The notes under the pieces: generated by a model | Database searches by the model: none | What the model was told of the DNA's origin: nothing | The model's input: the letters and a program-made list of their open reading frames with translations, nothing else | Source: Rhizophagus irregularis | Taxonomy: Eukaryota; Glomeromycota; Glomeromycetes; Glomerales; Glomeraceae | DNA: 64,000 bases | Assembly (NCBI RefSeq): GCF_026210795.1 | Contig: NC_089447.1 | Location: 1,862,501-1,926,500 of the forward strand | Direction: 5' to 3' | Part shown: positions 24,240 to 38,555 of the stretch, one piece after another | Layout: every line of letters begins with the position of its first letter | Numbering within the stretch: position 1 is the first letter of the stretch | Position numbers and translations under genes: made by a program

Positions 24240-24764
24240 CAGTTAGCCCTTTCTATAACGAATTTCGATATAACGAATTTCACAATATAATGAATCTTTA
24301 GTGTAGTATGCATTTAGTTATATAAAAAAAAATTCGTTACGCTGAATTTTACTAATAAAATGCATTATAACGTTAAACAAAGAAAAATTTATGATTTCAC
24401 ATATGTAAATGACCCTTTTTATAACGAATTTCTTTTAAACTGAATTTGTTTTTTAGTATAACGAAGATTTTTGCAAGATAAATTTTAATATAAAAGATAA
24501 TTTGATGTTACTTTCATGAAATTTTTCCCAAATAAGCAATTTTATCATTTTAATTTATTTATCAAAAGATGGATGATTTATGCTTTGAAATTTCTTTGCC
24601 TCTATAATCTGACATTTTACAAATGTATTTGATTTTTCTATATTTTACCGCATTATACCAAATTTTCTGCTATACCAGATAATTCGTTATAGCATTAGCA
24701 AATTTTCTCATAACGAAGGATTGATCAGCCCAGACGTCTACTTCGTTATATCAAGAGCTGAATG
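24240..24764. mobile_element. Non-autonomous pogo-like MITE
   Basis: 525 bases, beginning CAGTTAGCCC and, from the other end, CATTCAGCTC; the inverted termini match at about 20 of 25 positions when the flanking TA is included. TA flanks at 24238-24239 and 24765-24766. The interior repeats TATAACGAATTTC, reminiscent of TATAATGAACC in the pogo element at 9895. No open frame. Confidence 0.65.
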
Positions 24765-24870
24765 TACAAGTAAAAATAAATTATATCTCCCATAAATTAT
24801 ATTTTTAGCAAATTGGCTATTTTTTTATAAGCATTATATAATTTAATATTCAATTAGATTTTTTACTTTT

Positions 24871-25310
24871 GTAACTTTTTACAGAAACTTAACATCTTTA
24901 ATTAATATAGAATTGATATCATTAAGTTTATTTTAATGGTATTAGTTTGACATTATTTTGATATTGATTCAATATTAATTTAATATCAATATGATATCAA
25001 AATAAAGTATTATCATTTTGATATTATATTAATATTGAATTGATATTAAATTAATATTGAAATGGTATCAAAAAATAATTAAAATAGCATTGAAATGATA
25101 TTTTTAAGTTAAACTTAAATATATTGTTTCAATGTTATTTCAATTATCATTTTAATATCATTTTGAATTTTTGATACTATTTCGATATTATTTTGATATT
25201 GAAATGATAATATTTTATTTTGATATCATATTGATATTAAATTAATATTGAATCAATATCAAATAATATCAAAATAATATTATTTGAAAACTTGAAGTTT
25301 CTGTAAAGTT
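24871..25310. repeat. Fold-back element (long imperfect hairpin)
   Basis: The two arms, about 180 bases each, are nearly perfect reverse complements (for example the TTGATTCAATATTAATTT block near 24964 against its complement near 25240). The tips are AACTTTTTACAGAAACTT and, inverted, AACTTTACAGAAACTT. The arms consist almost wholly of ATATTGAT / ATCAATAT words. No gene. Confidence 0.7.
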
Positions 25311-26007
25311 TTTATTTTTCATAAATTTTTTTTTTTAAAATTATTATTTAATGAAAAAATAATTATATTTATTATATTATTTTTAAAAAATTTTTAATTT
25401 TATTAACCAAAGGGAAAATTTCTTTTATGACAATAAAGGATGACAAATAGGATTTTTAATAACAAAAAATTTTCAATTCCAGAAGACCGTAGGGTATAAT
25501 ACATTATAATAAATAAACCTAACTTTTATTTAATCTCTCTAATAACTAATAAATATTAGGGTTTTTTTCTAGTTATTCTTATATTTAATTTAAAATTTGT
25601 TATTTGTTAAAAATTATATAGGTTTAAATTTAGGTATTATAATTAAATTATTGATTTTTAAAATGCTAAAACTTAACCAATATTTATTTTAAGAAATTTT
25701 TTTTAGGAATTTTAAAAAACTGATTGATTGTTACTGGTTGACACTTGACAAAAAAGATTGGGCAACAAATCTAGCTATACTGATAGAACCCCCCTTAAAT
25801 TGTATAATGCCAATTTTGGCCGGCGTTATTATCAGCCATTTCATGTTGTACGACGATTAGTTGAAAATTTTTTAACGAATAAAATTTGAATTAGACAAAG
25901 TAATACTTAAGGCTTGTTCCTTGAACCGACATTTTTTAATCGATATCAGCTTTCCAAGTCCTTAATCGTCCTATATATAATTAAACGCTAAATTTTTTTA
26001 CGTTCTA
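25311..26007. promoter_or_regulatory. Upstream region of PP2A catalytic subunit gene
   Basis: A/T-rich to about 25730, then more complex sequence from 25740 to the start codon, as expected of a promoter plus leader. CCTATATATAATTAAACG at 25970-25987 could hold the TATA region, only about 30 bases before the ATG. No other site recognised. Confidence 0.3.
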
Positions 26008-27400
<1,393 letters not shown>

Positions 27401-28493
27401 ACTTCATATTTTTCAAAAAAAAAAAAATTTTTAAAAAAAAGTATATACATATTCAATATCGTTGATCGATTTGTGCTGATTCTCTAATTGTGAAAATCAA
27501 ATATAGGATACGTATAGTCTAGCACATGATTGTTCAATTGACTAACAAACAATTATTTATACTAAACTTGTTTAAATTTTTTCTTGATGATTGTATAAAG
27601 CATTTTGATGGGACAGTTTTACAAAATTTATTTATACATGTAAATTTTGTTTATTTGCATATTTCTTAATTTTCACTTTCATTTAATTAGCAGTTAGAGT
27701 ATTTATTAATCTTGCCAAGACATATTAAATATGTTGTATCATTATATGCTAAGTAAATGTAAATCTATTAATTTGTGCTATTATATTTATTATTTTCACT
27801 TGAAAGTAAGAAATGTATAAGTATAAAAGTACATTTTAAGTAAATTTACTTTTACTTTATAAATATAGTGTAATTTTAAATATAATGAATTTTACTTTAA
27901 TAATTTATTAAAAAATTAAATATTAAAAAGTGAAATTTTATATTAACTGGTAAAATATTCAATTTTATAATACTAGTTATATATCTATATAGCTTTATAT
28001 AGTTACAATTTATTTATTTTATAAAAAAAATTATATTATATATAAATAAAATATAGTAATAAAAGTAATTATTTATTTCCAATATTTATTAATTTATTAC
28101 CTTATATAATATTTTTGTTTCAAATTTAAAATTCATTATGTAAATAGTAAATATCCAATAAAAACTCATAATTTTGAATAAAAGGTATAAAAAACAAATA
28201 TGAGCATATATAAAAAAGGAAATTAGTCAAAAAAGAATATTAAAATTGCATTATGTTTAGTATTTATTTTAGAAAATTAAATATTGAAAAAAAATTTTGA
28301 TATTTTAAACCTTAAAATGGTACTTATAATAATCAATTTGAATTGTATAATTGTTGCAAAATAAAATGCATTCATATGATTTTTTTATTTTAAATTTAAG
28401 CTGATTATATAAAATCACCAAATTTTAAATGCTTATAACTTTTTATAGCTTTTGAAGATTTGCCAATAAAAATTAAATATTTTTTAATTTATT
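27401..28493. other. A/T-rich gene-free stretch after PP2A
   Basis: 3' untranslated and intergenic sequence, with an A-run just after the PP2A stop codon (about 27415-27440). I see no gene or distinct element. Confidence 0.5.
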
Positions 28494-29384
28494 GTCTGGA
28501 GCGAAGCAAAGGACTATATATGTTTATGAACCTTAATGACATATTGGATCATGTGGCGATGTCCGTTTGTCTGCACGTGCCATTTCTGATTGGTCTGCAC
28601 AGATTGTGTCATTGAAATTTCATGCTACTTCAAAAATAAACAAGTGTAATAATCATAATAAGTTTATGATAAACATGATTACCTGATAATCTCTTTTTTT
28701 GTTTGGTTTCGTCTAGTGAGTATATTTTTTTTAATTGATTTCAAAGGAATGTTTTTGATTTATTTCTTATTCTTTTTCTAGGGTTTCTGGATTTCTTGTA
28801 CATACTGGACTTTAAAGGTAAATTAGGAAGTGGGGGGTTTTTTATTTGTTTAACTTTAAAGAAACGTTTCTAACGTTTTATTTCTTACTTTTTTCCTAGA
28901 GTTTCTGGATTTCTTGTATATACTGGAAAGTTGTTTTTTTATTTGTTTTGCTTTAAAGAAACGTTTCTAACATTTCACTTATTATTATTTCTAGGGACAC
29001 AGGATTTTTATACATGCCAAATTTTTAAAGGTAATTTGGCTTTTCTTATTTGTTTGACTTTAAAAAAACGTTTCTAACGTTTCATTTCTTACTTTTATCC
29101 TAGGGTTTCTAGATTTCTTAACTGGTAAGTTGTTTTTTATTTGTTTTGCTTTAAAGAAACATTTTTAACGTTTCATTTTTATTATTTTTATCTAAGAACG
29201 CAGGTTTTTTGTATATGCTGGATTTTTAAAGGTAAATTGTAAAGAGAGGCTTTTCTTATTTGTTTAACTTTAAAGAAACGTTTCTAACATTTCATTTTTT
29301 ATTTTTTTTAAGGACGCCAGATTTTTTGTACAAATTGAATTTTTAAAGATATTTGGATTTTTGTACAAAATCTTTCGCTCTGGA
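28494..29384. repeat. Repeat element with tandem interior, ends TCTGGAGCGAA
   Basis: Left end TCTGGAGCGAAGC, right end CTTTCGCTCTGGA (inverted, imperfect). After a more complex head of about 200 bases with CACGTG and GATTGGTCTGCACAG, five tandem units of about 95 to 120 bases follow, each with AAAGAAACGTTTCTAACGTTT, CTAGGGTTTCTGGATTTC and TGTACATACTGG. AAACGTTT marks fall near 28861, 28958, 29065, 29157 and 29276. Probably a non-autonomous element; superfamily unknown. Confidence 0.55.
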
Positions 29385-32300
29385 CTTACAATGGTTTCCG
29401 TTTCCTAGTAATATCACCTTTATTGCCATTAATAATTTGTTATATTAAATTTCTGATACTGGAATAGACTTGTAGTATTTATACAATATAAATAGACTAA
29501 TAATTTAATAGTGCTTATTTTAAAAAACAAAATTACCAGTTTATTTCTTTTAAATTTTATTTTTTTTTAGTGTTAAAATATTAATATAAAGTTACTTGTT
29601 AAAATTAATTTTTATAAAAAATATTAAAATTATAATAAATTAAATATTCTTATAAACTTTATATATATATTTAATATAATTTTAATAAATATATAAAATA
29701 AATTATAATTTGATTTTACTATAATTAACTTTTTTTTATAATTACATATTTGGAATAATTTATATTATATATATATAAATTATAAAAAAATATAACTATA
29801 ATAGGAAATTTAAAAATCATTAAATTTATATAAAGTATTAAAGTTATATAATTTTTTATAGGAATTAACTACATTTTTACTACCAATTATTTGGCCATTT
29901 TTTCAGTGGATTTTGCTGAAGAAAAAACTTTTGCTCTTTTTACTTGAATAGTTATAGAGTATTTTTAAAGTTGTTTATAAACTTTCTGGAAATTCTTTCA
30001 AGATTTAAGTAGACCTTTAATTTCCAGTTTAGTAGAGTTATTGTACTTAATTTGAAACAGTTTTTACTAAAAATAATTTTACTTTGTAAAATTTCTGAAA
30101 ATTGTAACAATTACATACTGGGTGATTGGACTTTAAACTCTGTATTAGTGTGAAGTTTTTCTGTTAATTTTTTTTGTTTTTAGAAATGTTGTAAAAGACA
30201 CTTTTAAAGTATAAAAAGTGAACACTTAAAAAGTAAGCTTTTCTTTATTATCAGTTAACATTTGAAGAATTGTAGTAGTAGATAGAGATTTAGTATTTAT
30301 TATCTTTTTTAATCAGTTTTTTCATTTGGGATATTTTGAGGGGTATGACTTTCCCTTTTGTTTTTTAGTTTTTTTTTTCTGAAATTTCAGTATTTTTACT
30401 TTTTAGTTTTCTTTTAAAGAAGTTGAAGTATTGAAATGTTAATAATTTGAATTGAAAATTTGGTATTATTTAACTTTTAGATTTATGTAAATTGGTTTAA
30501 TTAGAAGCTGATAGGATCAGTGAATTTTAATTTTTACTAATTCAAGTTAATTTACTAAAATTAAAAATATTAGATTATTTAAAGCAAAAAGTTATCAGTT
30601 TGACTTGATGTATTTACTTAAAATTAAATAAAATACATTGTATATAGACACAAAAAAGTATTCAATAAGTAATCATCAGATTTTTTTAATAAAAAAAAAT
30701 CGGTCAGAGAATTCAAAATGCAAATATAAATATATCACATCTTGTCCTATAAAAAATCATCAAAGAAAGTACCAGAAGTACTTTGTTAAGTTTTTTTATC
30801 GTCCCTATAAAAATTTTCTATTCCTATAAGAAAAATTCTTGAGGACGCTCTTAGAGATATTACCTTTTTTTTTACAAGTTCTTATTTTAAAATATACTAA
30901 CTTTTATATTGTAATTTCAATTTTTTTAAACAGGTACTATATTTATTAGTAAATAAAATTAAAATAAAAAGTATTAAATCTAATCATTTGTATATCATTT
31001 TGCTGATGAGTAAAAGAACTCTATGAGGATCATAAGAGAATTTGACTTTTAACCTGAATTTTTGTTTTTAATGTTTTTATAATAATAATATGGTTCATAT
31101 TGGTGTATGTTTTATGGTTTGTTAAGTTTAGATTATAGGATTTGCAAAGAACTAAAATAAAGTTAATTATTGTAGATAACTCTACATGTATTTATATATT
31201 TACTTGTTTTTTAATAAATGCATAACAGAATTTTAAAACAAAAAAAAAATAATAATTTTTTATAAAAGGATTTTTTTTTTTTTAATCGCAGTACATTTAT
31301 AAATTTATTAAAATATTAATAGTAATACAAAATACAAAAAGTAAAGAATTACAGGACTATTTTAATATTATTAATTTATAAACCGCTCGTCATACCAAAA
31401 GGCACCTTACGCGTGCACTGTCAAGTAATTGATTATGCTAAATAAGTTGACCACATGTGAAACGAGTCATTCTTAGCCTATATAAGGATTTATATATTTA
31501 TAAAAATATATAAAAATTATAAAAACTAATATGTATTTTATCTATTTATTAATTTATAAAACTATTTTATTAATAAATATATTTATTTACAAAATATATA
31601 TTATTACTAGAAAACAGAAACTATTATAAGTTCAGAGTGAAAAAAAGATTATAAATAAATCTTTATATTGTTTATCTAATATAATACAAATTAATTTTCA
31701 TCTGATGTAGTATAAAAATTCAATAATGTGATACATACAGACAACCAGATATCATCACATGACACTATTTGATATAATCCTTCAAAAATATATATAGTAT
31801 ATCTTATAATATACTTAAATTTTAATTTAAGTATATATTAAGTATATATTAAGTATTTGGGCAAAAATTAAATATATTAAAAATATATTTTAAATATATT
31901 TTAAAAAGTTTTTAATTATATTTTAAATATAAATACTTTTTAATTTTTATAGGGTTCTTTACTTTGCTTTGAACAATAATGATAATAATGTAAGTAATAT
32001 TACCTGATTATTTTTTTGTTTATCAGTTATTTGTTTATAATAATAAATAACTTTTTTTAACGTTATTTAACATCTTTTAACATTTTTTAATATTTTAATG
32101 TTTTTTAATGTTTTACTTTTTAATGCCTTTTCTTTTTTTTTAAACTTTTGAAGGTAAGTTTTTTTTTATAATATTTGTTTACTTTTTTATTTGCTATTGT
32201 TCTTTAATTGCTTATTTTCTTTTTGTAGATTTTTCAACTTTGATATTCTAGTAAATGTAGTAAATGGTAAGTTTTAAGTTTTTTAGCATTTCAAAAGTCT

Positions 32301-34200
32301 AGTTTCTTTATAATAATTAATCAGTTTCATTTTTCATTTGGGTTTCTCTTCTTTAGATTTCTTCTTAGATTTCATTGTATTTCTTTTAAATTTTTTTTTC
32401 AGGTCTTTTTTTATTTTCTTTATATGATTTCATTTTTACTTATGTTTGATTTAGTTTTATTATAATTTTGGTTATTCATTTATCTTCTTATTGGTTTTAG
32501 TTTATTTTAATCTTATATATTTTTTATTTTTTTCATTTAATTTTATTTTTAGTTTATTATAATTTCAATTATTTTTAACTTTAGTGATAGTATCAAAAGT
32601 AATTATACATATATATAATATAGCATAATTATAGATTTTTCTATTTACAATAAATGTATTTGTAAATTTATTTTTATATGCAAATCAAATTAAAAATTTT
32701 ATACATATATGAAATCACTTGATTTTAATAAATTTATATATAGGTGAAATTATTTAAGTGATTTTATCTGAAAAGCAAATTAGCAAGATTCATATAAATT
32801 AATAAAACTTAAATAATAAGAATTATTTTTATAATTATAATATTATTTTATATTTTATATTAATAATATTTGTATATAATTTGTTTAAAAAAAATTATAT
32901 AAATTTTAATTAAATTATTAGTTTTATTATTTATTATTCTATTAAATAATATATATATATAATTTTTTTTAAAAAAAAAATAATACAGTCAATTTTCTCT
33001 ATAATCTTACTTTTTAAGGTTACTTAATAGTATAATTATAATGAGATATATCTATTGGTAAAGGTATTAATCCAATATTTTCAAATATAAATAAATATGA
33101 TATATGTAAAAATATTTTATAAGATAAAATATGTTTAAAATTATTTATCTGTTTTTAAAAAATAAAAACTTTTCCTTCCATTAAGTTTAAAGTGCAGATT
33201 AAATAATATATATTTTATTAGTTATTTTATCAAATCATATGATTTATTATGTATTTATATAAAAGAAATTTTCTATATATTTTTTATAATATGAGATTGA
33301 CAATTGGTATGATTGTACTTATAACCAATAAAGTAATTATATATAAAAAAATTAGAATCAAAAAATATATACTTTAAAAAGAAAAATCTTATATAAGAAG
33401 TATCTATAAAAAGAATTAACTGTATAAGTTATTAAATTTAATAAAAAATATAAAATATATATTTAATTTAACAATTTAAATATTATTTAAATTTTTAAGA
33501 TTTTCTTAATAAATTATTATTTAATTAATCTATTTCTATAAAAAAATAGTTTTTTTTTATAATACTTTTAGATAGTTCTTTAGTTTTTTTTTATTTTATA
33601 TAATTTTAATACATATTTTTTTATATATTAATTAAAGTAGAACAATTAAATTTAAAGTTTTACTAACTTGCTCTCTGAATCAAATTATTTGGATTAAATC
33701 ATTTCCCTAAAATTTATATTTTACATCAATATTTTTTTTTTAAAAAAAAATTATTTGTATTATTATTTGTTTCACTTTATATAGATTTTATTTATTTGGA
33801 TATTATAAAGCATAATAATTAAATTTTCTTATATTTTTGACAATATCTCTCATTTTTATTGTAATTATAATTTACATTTTTTTTTTGAAAATTTGGGCAA
33901 AATTATATAATTATATAAAATTTACTAGTTGGTTAAATCACTTAAGTTAAATCACCTTAAATTAAAATTAATCTTATATTAATCTTATATTAAATCAAAT
34001 ATATATCTAATGATATCTAATGGTAAATAGTTTTATAAAATTATAATAAAAATAATAATAAAACTGAATTTTTTTTAATATGAAAAATTCATAATCTAAT
34101 AAAAAAAAAATCAATAAAAAAAATCAATATTCTAATAATAAAATTAATTTTTAATATGAATATTATCAAAATTTATCAAATTTTAAAAATATTTACTAAT
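29385..34200. other. A/T-rich gene-free stretch
   Basis: No coding region supported; the open frame at 30638-30829 (+) is lysine/asparagine-rich and unrecognised. A more complex island at about 31380-31495 (with CACCTTACGCGTGCACTG and GACCACATGTGAAACG, then TATATAAGG) stands out. TTTTAACGTTTT-type words repeat near 32050-32150. Confidence 0.4.
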
Positions 34201-34440
34201 TATTAATACAATATACAATATTTTTATATATTTTAATAACATTTTTATTAATTATTGAATAATATTATAAAAAAATTTTAAATAGACAATAAAAAATAAT
34301 ATTTTTTGAAAAAAAAAAAATATTAATACAATATACAATATTTTTATAACATTTTTCTTAGTATTAATTATTGAATAATATTATAAAAAAATTTTAAATA
34401 GACAATAAAAAATAAAATTTTTAATATTTTTTGAAAAAAA
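34201..34440. repeat. Direct tandem duplication, 120 bases
   Basis: Two near-identical copies starting at 34201 and 34321, each opening TATTAATACAATATACAATA and running through TTTTAAATAGACAATAAAAA to a poly-A tract. Differences are a few small indels, so the duplication is recent. Confidence 0.8.
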
Positions 34441-35403
34441 AATAAAAAAATTATTAATAATAATATTGTATATGAAAAATTTATTAACCTTTTTTTTTTA
34501 TTTGATAAAAATTACAAATATTATATAATAAAGGATTACTTAAAAGTAAAAAATTTTCTTTAAAAAGTTAAAATGATTATTATTATAAAGAACATGCTTA
34601 TATTATCATATTACTATTACTAAATCAAATTATTTTTTTTTTTAGAATTATAAAACAGATAAGAAATCAAAATATATAAAAAAAATATAAAACAAGTTTA
34701 TATTGTTATAAACAGATAAAGAAATTAAAATATAAAAAATATAAAACAAGTTTATATTGTTATTATTAAAATTTATTCATAATCCAGTCAATTATGTACG
34801 AATATATATATATTTATAATCATAATTATAAATATCTTATCATGAATATATCAATTTTTCAATTTTACAAATCATATAAACATAATAATTTTTTTAAAAA
34901 AATTAACTTCCAAAAAAAAATTATGTGTCTTTTTTTTTATTTATACGATTATGTAAAGCATTGTAAATTCATGACGTATTTATTATAGTTATTATATACT
35001 TAACGTGGGGTGGTATTTAAGTAATAAAAAAGAATAAACGATAAAGTATACTGCTAACAACAATTTATGTTAGCGTTATTTTCTTGGCATAAACAAATTA
35101 TTAAATTATTCGATAATACAATAATATAAATGATTAATTATTTTTTTAATATTAATGATGTCACATTAATTGAATTTTTGAAACAATTTAAACAATTTAA
35201 ATAAAACGTGATTTTATGCGAAATGCTGATGAGATTTACGTTTTGAAGATCTTTTCATAAGATTTTCGTAGATTTACCAAACGAAAAAAGAATAAAAACG
35301 AATGCCTAGTGATTTCCTAAACAGTTATAAACCGGGTAAGTTTGTTTGTTTTTTTATCTATATAATATATATTTTACGCGAAAAAAGCGGAAACTATAAC
35401 AGA
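34441..35403. other. A/T-rich gene-free stretch
   Basis: Holds partial direct repeats (AAACAAGTTTATATTGTTAT at about 34690 and 34744) and a small hairpin, GCTAAC/GTTAGC, near 35052-35075. The open frame at 34794-34988 is composition-driven. No gene seen. Confidence 0.4.
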
Positions 35404-35672
35404 TGACTTTATTGACGCAAGAGATTTGACACAAGAGATATTTGACGCAAGAGATTGTAATTTTAACGAAAGAGATTTTAAAAGAGATTTTAACGTAATG
35501 CAAGAGATTTTAATGCAAGAGATTTTAACATTTTAACGCAAGAGATTTTATTTTAACCGCAAAGATGTTTAACGCAGAAATGTTTAATGCAAAGATATTT
35601 TTAACGCAAAGATGTTTAACGCAAAAATGTTCAATAATGCAAAGATGTTTAACGCAAAGATGTTTGCCAATA
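35404..35672. repeat. Minisatellite, 15-base unit (AACGCAAGAGATTTT type)
   Basis: Two successive unit types: first TTTAACGCAAGAGAT, then TTTAACGCAAAGATG, with spacer insertions. The unit length is a multiple of three (it would read NARDF / NAKMF), but stops and indels break any frame. It lies about 0.8 kb downstream of the CCCH gene's stop codon. Confidence 0.85.
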
Positions 35673-36494
35673 ATTCGTTAATTGCAAAATAATACTTAAA
35701 AAAAAACTTAAAATTTTAAATTGAAATTTTTTTTTTTTTTTTTTGCAAGGAAATAAAAATCTTAATTCTTTAATATTTTTAAATATTTTACTTTTTTTTG
35801 TATTTAAAGAGAAAGGAGAAAAAAGGAGAAAAAGGGAAAAAATATATATTTAGATAACTAGCTTTTTTTTAAAAAAAAAATAAATTCGAAACTTATTGAA
35901 AAAAATAAATAATATTAAAAAAGAAAAACTATAATATTAAAAATAACTAATCTCTTCATTATAACTTTGTAAATATTATTAAAGAACCTCTTTTCGTTAT
36001 CTTAAAAAAAAGGTTGTTTTTTTTGATGTGTATATGATTATATATATGTTTTTTCAATTTTTGGTTTATATAAAAATAAAAAAAAAGTATAAACACGACA
36101 AACAATTCCTTCAAATATAAGCACAAAAAAAAGAGGAAAAAAAATAAAAAGAGCAATATAAACTAAAAAAAGAATATATAAAATAATAAAAACGATTTTT
36201 TTTTTTTTTGTGCCAAATGCCAAAGAGACTACTATATCACCATATTGTTCGTTGAAACTAGTATCCCAACACCTTTTTTATCACATATTCAATATGATTC
36301 ACGATCCCAGTCCTCGGACTTTTAGGAAATAAAATAAAAAAAAAATAATTACACGAAAAAAAAATGAATTGCGAGTTTTAAAAAAAAAATAAAGGTTCCC
36401 AAACCAAATAATAATTTATCCATCCCTATGGAACTTATTATTAGATGATATGAACCCATATATATATATATATAAATATAAATAATATTGATGC
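35673..36494. other. 3' flank of the CCCH zinc-finger gene
   Basis: Likely 3' untranslated and intergenic sequence for the minus-strand gene. The part at 36215-36480 is more complex and may be transcribed. The remainder is poly-A/T with a TATATA run near 36460. No gene called. Confidence 0.35.
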
Positions 36495-38555
36495 TTATCC
36501 TCTATTCAAATTTCTAAAGATTGCCAATCTACTTCGTTGTTGTTGTAATTGAGATTGAGATGCGATTGCTGAAGGATTAATGACACGATCCCCCGATTGT
36601 TTAACGTTAACGCTCATACTAATACTTCGTTCTCTTGAAGTATCAGGTTTAATAACGGAACCAAGAGATTTTTCCAATTTGCATGAAGTCATTGATGCTC
36701 TTCGACGTGCTTGTGTACGAACATTTTCATCAAATCTTTGAGAGATTGAATCATCCATGGCATCACTCAACAATTCACTTAATAACAATGGTTTATCAGC
36801 AAAATCAGGGGGAATAGGAAATTCGTCATCATCGTAATCATCGCCATCATAATTATTAAACCCAAGGAAACCATTTGATAGAATAGTACTTCTTCTCTTC
36901 TTCGTTGGTGTATTATTAACGCTTGAATTAGCTGAACCAATAACAGTCTCGTCATCACGATTTGACGATGATGAAGAAGCATTACTAGCGATTACAGTAT
37001 CAGGTGAGAGAGTAATAGTGTTGGGTGAGAAGTAAGCATTCGCAAATGCTAAAAATTCACTATTTGAAGAAGAAGTTGGTGTAGTAGCAGCTGAATTCAC
37101 TAAAGGTGGCGATGGTATTGAAGTATCAGATGAAGAATTTGAAGAATCGCTAACGTAAGAACCATAAAGAGCTGGATCACTACCAAATTTACTTAATCCT
37201 TTTGATTTGTCTTTCTTATTTGAGTTCTTCACATTATCAGTACTATTTCTTCTCTTGCAAAGGAGGAGTCGTTCTTTATCGTTATGGATGAAACAACATC
37301 TTTTACCGTATGGGCAAGTTCCATTTTGCCAAAAAGTTTTGCAAATTTCGGTCTTATACTTTGGATGATGTTGAACTTTACGTAATTCATTTTCTGAATG
37401 CGCAAATTGACATTTTGTACCATATCTAATTTATCAAAATGTAAAAGGGTGAATAATAAATATATTTAATTAATAAATTAAACATTTTGAATATAAAATA
37501 AAATCAAGATTATATATGATTTTTGATATAACTTACCGACATGAACCTCGTTCTTCCCAATTACGACACATTTCAGTCTTATATAAAGTTGCCTTCTTTT
37601 GTTCTTTTTCAGCCTCGATAGTAGGAGATTTTTCCGATTGTTCGGAATTGGTATCAGACATAACAGTAGTATTACTGCTACGCCGAGCCTTGGAATGTAT
37701 TGATGATATAATTTGTTGTTGTTGTTGTTGTTGTTGTTGATTAGCAGTAATAATTCCAGAATGATAATTATTATTATTATTATTTACAACAACTTGTACA
37801 CCACTTCCAAGAAGGCTTGGATTTGAATCAACCAATGAAGCATTTCTTTTAAGAGCATGGAAATTTTGAAGAGAAGGCCTAGATTTAAGTGGGGAAGTAT
37901 CCTTCTGTTGCTGCGCCACGAAAGAATCCAAAGAATCAACAGTATGATCATTAAACGACCAACCAGAAGTTGCCGGTGTTGAACAACGTGAAGTGACGGT
38001 AGAATTTGTGGTAGCAGTTGTTGGAGTAGTTAAATCTTCTAAGGAGGACCAAGCCGAATGAGAAGAAAGAACCAAAGGTTTAGTAAAAGCCATACCGTAA
38101 AGAGGATTTTGCTGGCCTAATCCTTCATTATGTTCATTGTCGGTTGTGCAACCATTAAATTTAGTACCACTACCATTGTTGAAAGAACCACCACCATTAA
38201 TGAGATAGTCGTAATAAGGAGAATTGATTGAATTAATTGAAGGATTGGTGAATGCTTTCGCAGATGATGCAACGGGGACAGGTTCATTAAACAACAATTT
38301 CTTAGCAAAGGCGAAACATTCGTTAAAATCGTAGGATTTTTTCGGTCCAAGGGGTTCCCAAACCATGTTGTTATTATCAAATTGTTGAGTAGTATCGGTC
38401 AAAGGAGAAAATTTTCTTAATGGCGCAAATAAAGGAGGGAGCAAAGAAGAATTACAAGTATTCTTGAAAGATGACAAATTTTCTGAACCAGAAAGGAATT
38501 TTTGTTCTTCGACTGAACTTTTAACTTCTTGTGTAATAGTAGCAGTAGTGGTCAT
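36495..38555 (-). CDS. Tandem CCCH zinc-finger mRNA-decay factor (TIS11/Zfs1 type)
   Basis: Two exons (38555-37537 and 37425-36495) joined by an 111-base GT-AG intron give 649 residues. The intron falls inside the first zinc finger. Finger 1 is YKTEMC-x8-C-x5-C-x3-H and finger 2 is YKTEIC-x8-C-x5-C-x3-H, separated by 18 residues, exactly the spacing of tristetraprolin/TIS11, fission yeast Zfs1 and budding yeast Cth1/2. Such proteins bind UAUUUAU-type AU-rich elements in mRNA 3' ends and recruit deadenylation (CCR4-NOT). The rest is low-complexity: N-terminal Ser/Asn-rich, a glutamine run, Asn runs, an acidic patch ([11 protein letters not shown]) and Ser/Thr-rich stretches suited to phosphorylation. 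The start is the ATG at 38555; upstream in-frame sequence lacks an ATG. Confidence 0.93.

Noticed and set aside
35404-35672. CRISPR-like array
   Set aside because: Units are contiguous 15-base minisatellite repeats with no unique spacers, in a eukaryotic setting.
36038-36223. Hydrophobic minus-strand frames downstream of the CCCH gene
   Set aside because: Formed from T-runs read as phenylalanine and leucine; likely 3' flank.
37731-37780. Coding microsatellite as a separate repeat feature
   Set aside because: It is the glutamine and asparagine runs of the CCCH protein itself and is in frame.
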